8,865 nt of DNA from Acetobacteraceae bacterium (GTDB taxonomy: Bacteria > Pseudomonadota > Alphaproteobacteria > Acetobacterales > Acetobacteraceae), in contig PLSZ01000190.1 in the NCBI GenBank assembly GCA_003164305.1, positions 1 to 8,865 of the forward strand, in the 5' to 3' direction. The position numbers were made by a program, and so were the translations under genes. The notes under the pieces are model-generated. The model worked only from the letters and a program-made list of their open reading frames with translations, was not told the DNA's origin and did not search any database. Positions 7,801-8,865 of the stretch are shown piece after piece (within the stretch, counting starts at the first letter, position 1; each line of letters opens with the position of its first letter).

Positions 7801-7964
7801 CGTTTACCCGGTCGCACGTCGCCGCCGCCAGCCGCCATATGTTGGAGCAGAGCGCGGCGAAGCCCGGCGAAAAAGCTCCCGACGTGCAGCAACCGGCATA
7901 TTATTTCGCCGGCAACGACTTCTTCGCGGTGCACAAGCTGACGTCAGCCACCGTCGGGAAATAG
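4857..7964 (+). CDS. Exported WD40-repeat protein with C-terminal caspase-like (peptidase C14) domain
   Basis: The 1035-residue product begins with a Sec signal peptide: MRK at 4-6, hydrophobic 7-19, and likely cleavage after ALA (22-24). ATG 4866 (residue 4) is an equally good start, and either one overlaps the lipoprotein stop. Residues about 36-500 form a WD40-type beta-propeller. Clear blades include those ending SDDKTARIW (58-66), GGGLRVYD (153-160), DDNTIRIYD (193-201), and AFSPDGKLLAAGD (222-234) to HLFD (241-244); a late blade spans 467-493. The VVWTPAGYFDHD...GYRIN segment (513-542) and the RPDLVG stretch (563-568) match the linker usual in WD40-caspase proteins. A beta-rich middle follows (about 600-725). 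The caspase domain is about 741-1025: His824 in LAGHG, DGHYFFAPSD (829-838), Cys896 in FMLDTCYSA, and the p10-like GHGLFTSYLLRAL (951-963). The His-Cys spacing of 72 residues reflects an insert at about 840-880. An acidic DDDG loop (970-973) could bind Ca2+. The catalytic dyad is intact, so it is probably an active periplasmic cysteine protease, with the propeller as scaffold or sensor. Cleavage specificity and substrate are unknown. Confidence 0.93.
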   Translation: MDLMRKLFGAFFTVALLASRLALAADPTPFLVLDTGVHEAAINAMAPLADGSGVVTVSDDKTARIWKQDGSEVLGELLPPIGPGDDGALYAVAASAKVIAVAGRIRAAQGGYGIAFYSTRDNRSLALLSGLPSAVLTMKMSPAGDRLAVGLDGGGLRVYDLKTQSVALEDPDYPSRITSLDFDSAGRLAVAADDNTIRIYDGALHRLAPMTLRPGARAYGIAFSPDGKLLAAGDRTRPAVHLFDMRTMRFERDLDGAPGKSGSFNVVAFSSDGGSVFAGGSYLDATGTVQIRRWPLTGGGAVDIPVASDLVTSLLPNAGGVMFATAEPVIGVIDDANHVRIAQAPRHINFHDRARTTIRLSRTGAGIEITRANGRPLVIDVSIREFVRSDAAGRDYAPPVASEFGMTVADWRDSRAPKVNGQKLGLEPAETARSAAVSPAGAVVGTDFFVRFVGKTGSGWKVSAGSPVWAVAASADGRLVVACFGDGTIHWYNTADGRELIALFIDPATERFVVWTPAGYFDHDHRDDGKPDGRALIGYRINEASGRTSDFISIGQLYPTWFRPDLVGLSFRDDGTARRKVDEQQAQSGKIADTLRGGLPPKVTLLDACAVDSADATACNGARGIDLPHGRSTGDPPAVTAPDLLVRYKVEDQGGESGRVVPRLNDAVFNSGIKVESASGHSRIEHAVIPLARGLNVVRLSPVSGSGAIEAGSGASPEIRLVRSFETHDKDSGPAVSETSGQLYALTVGVSKLPDPDWNLANPANDANALAELLQRDRGHLFAGITATALTDEHATKAAILAALQDIASKATPDDVVVIFLAGHGRTVDGHYFFAPSDMGAHDPALLDAVKAAKTDDVFDKAVDAVFRTEGLGQDELLPIIQGMSATRIAFMLDTCYSATVADADAVSRHDVNDTITNRIGHASGRFVLSGSFTEAFDSAAGADATVGAEGHGLFTSYLLRALQGDAGTDDDGRVDIYKLATFTRSHVAAASRHMLEQSAAKPGEKAPDVQQPAYYFAGNDFFAVHKLTSATVGK

Positions 7965-8624
7965 CGGCCAGGGCTCGGAAAGACCGAGGCCGCGGACTTC
8001 GATGCCGTTCGGCAACGTCGCTCGGTAGGAATCGTGGTGATGCCCGTGCACGATCAACCGCGCGCCAGCTGCCGCGGCGAGGTCGTCGATCGCCGCGAAG
8101 CCATGCTGGTGACAGGACGGCGCTTCGTGCGTCACCAGAATGTCGAAACTCTGGCGGGCGAGTTGCTCGACGTCGTCGGGAAAGATCGAATCGCGATGCC
8201 AGAGCGGCAGGCCGCCGCGCCATTGCTCGATCCGGGGGTTCGCCAGGAACTGGTCGCGGTTGGCGTGGCGAGGCGGTTCGATCGCGGCTCCGTCGTCGGA
8301 GCGCGGATACCAGATTGAGGGCTTGAAGACGCCGGGCAGGCCGGCGACTTTGACGCCATCGACGTCCGTCACGCGCCAGCCCAGATCGCCGCCGGGATGG
8401 TCGCCGACGAGGTTGTCGTAGGCCGTTTCCGTCTCGCAATCATGGTTGCCGAGGATCCACCGCGCGCGCCACCCGGCGGCCAGCACGGCGGCGAACGTTT
8501 CGGTCACAGGCGTTTGGCAATCGAGATCGCCCAGCAGGATCAGGTCTCCCGGCGGACGAGCCAGACAGGCGCGGATGATCGGCGAGAAATTCCGGTGCGG
8601 GTCGCCGGCGAACAGGATCGTCAT
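7944..8624 (-). CDS. Calcineurin-like metallophosphoesterase
   Basis: The 226-residue cytoplasmic protein has all five metal-site motifs of the calcineurin-like phosphoesterase family: GDPH (7-10), GDLD (32-35), GNHD (59-62), THEA (165-168) and GHHH (194-197). Asp8, His10, Asp33, Asn60, His166, His195 and His197 should hold two metal ions. The length is typical of compact single-domain phosphatases or phosphodiesterases such as YfcE- or ApaH-like enzymes; the substrate cannot be read from the motifs. There is no signal peptide. The ATG at 8624 fits because the GDxH strand begins at residue 3, although no good Shine-Dalgarno is present. The gene is convergent with the caspase gene, and its last seven codons (7944-7964) overlap the caspase 3' end. 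That arrangement argues against a shared transcript, so there is no evidence for a functional link. Confidence 0.93.
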   Translation of the reverse strand: MTILFAGDPHRNFSPIIRACLARPPGDLILLGDLDCQTPVTETFAAVLAAGWRARWILGNHDCETETAYDNLVGDHPGGDLGWRVTDVDGVKVAGLPGVFKPSIWYPRSDDGAAIEPPRHANRDQFLANPRIEQWRGGLPLWHRDSIFPDDVEQLARQSFDILVTHEAPSCHQHGFAAIDDLAAAAGARLIVHGHHHDSYRATLPNGIEVRGLGLSEPWPLFPDGG

Positions 8625-8649
8625 GGTTGTGGATTACCGCGTGAACGGG

Positions 8650-8705
8650 GTTTTATGAAACCGGAAAATTAAACAATCCATCTTTTGAAATATTTTCGTG
8701 TACGC
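8650..8705 (-). promoter_or_regulatory. AT-rich segment, possible promoter of the metallophosphoesterase gene
   Basis: This stretch, with runs such as AAAATTAAACAATCC and TTTTGAAATATTTTC, is far more AT-rich than the rest of the window. It lies 26-81 nt upstream of the metallophosphoesterase start on the minus strand. No clean -35/-10 pair with 16-18 nt spacing was found. The call rests on composition and position. Confidence 0.3.
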
Positions 8706-8762
8706 AATGGCCCAGGAGTTCGTGGCGCGACCTGTTCAGCAAGAATTAACACGGATTGCGCG

Positions 8763-8816
8763 GATCAGAGCGTGATCGCCAGAGGCTGATTGGTCGGAAA
8801 GCGTGAATCACGCTCT
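8763..8816. repeat. Cluster of AGCGTGA inverted repeats in the terminal intergenic region
   Basis: AGAGCGTGAT (8767-8776) is perfectly complementary to ATCACGCTCT (8807-8816). Between them a second copy AGCGTGA (8800-8806) forms a 7-bp palindrome with TCACGCT (8808-8814) around a single A. A small hairpin GATCA-GAGCG-TGATC sits at 8763-8777. The heptamer thus occurs three times, twice direct and once inverted, and alternative hairpins are possible. There is no T-tract, so this is not a standard terminator. It resembles a dispersed intergenic palindrome or a multi-site operator. Confidence 0.65.
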
Positions 8817-8865
8817 CATACCAGCGGCCCTTGCCAATGGCCTTCGCGAGGAAGTTGCCGAGGCT

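Noticed and set aside
7965..7992. Stem-loop CTCGG-AAAGA-CCGAG just after the caspase stop as a terminator
   Set aside because: It has a 5-bp stem with only a bulged extension and no T-run, and it lies within the coding end of the metallophosphoesterase. It could slow transcription, but it is not a supported terminator.
8746..8865. Possible C-terminal end of a minus-strand gene entering from the right edge
   Set aside because: A frame of about 39 codons is open to the edge, but it runs through the AGCGTGA palindromes and shows no recognisable motif. It is too short to call.

Overview
The window is GC-rich DNA with strongly G/C-ending codons and few strong Shine-Dalgarno sites. It most likely comes from an alphaproteobacterium. 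The gene mix (a large repetitive surface protein, a HlyC/CorC-type CBS protein, a secreted WD40-caspase) would fit Rhodospirillales/Acetobacteraceae, but that placement is inferred from style and not shown by any marker gene. No rRNA, tRNA, CRISPR array or complete insertion sequence was seen.

Layout, left to right. (1) 1-817, minus strand: the first 272 residues of a large repetitive beta-rich surface or secreted protein whose gene runs off the left edge. (2) 818-1278: a 461-nt gap with no convincing gene, holding one 9-bp inverted repeat. (3) 1279-2577, plus: a DUF21-CBS-CorC_HlyC membrane protein. (4) 2652-3596, plus: a family 2 glycosyltransferase. (5) 3597-4000: a gap ending in two tandem copies of a 55-63 nt hairpin-forming repeat, just upstream of the next gene. 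(6) 4001-4873, plus: a lipoprotein with a double glycine-zipper hairpin. Its 3' end overlaps the start of (7) 4857-7964, plus: an exported WD40-propeller protein with a C-terminal caspase-like (peptidase C14) domain and an intact His/Cys dyad. (8) 7944-8624, minus: a small calcineurin-like metallophosphoesterase, convergent with the caspase gene and overlapping it by 21 bp. (9) 8625-8865: an AT-rich patch and a cluster of AGCGTGA inverted repeats.

The most interesting unit is the overlapping pair at 4001-7964. Both products carry export signals: a lipobox on the first, a Sec signal peptide on the second. They should therefore meet in the periplasm or at the envelope. One has two helices with glycine at every fourth position, a pattern of helix-packing, membrane-inserting segments. 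The other is a protease with a beta-propeller sensor or scaffold. A protease and membrane-active partner in one translationally coupled operon resembles, in logic only, caspase/pore-former pairs. Function, substrate and trigger are not shown by the sequence. The other genes look like ordinary envelope and housekeeping functions, with no clear link to this pair.
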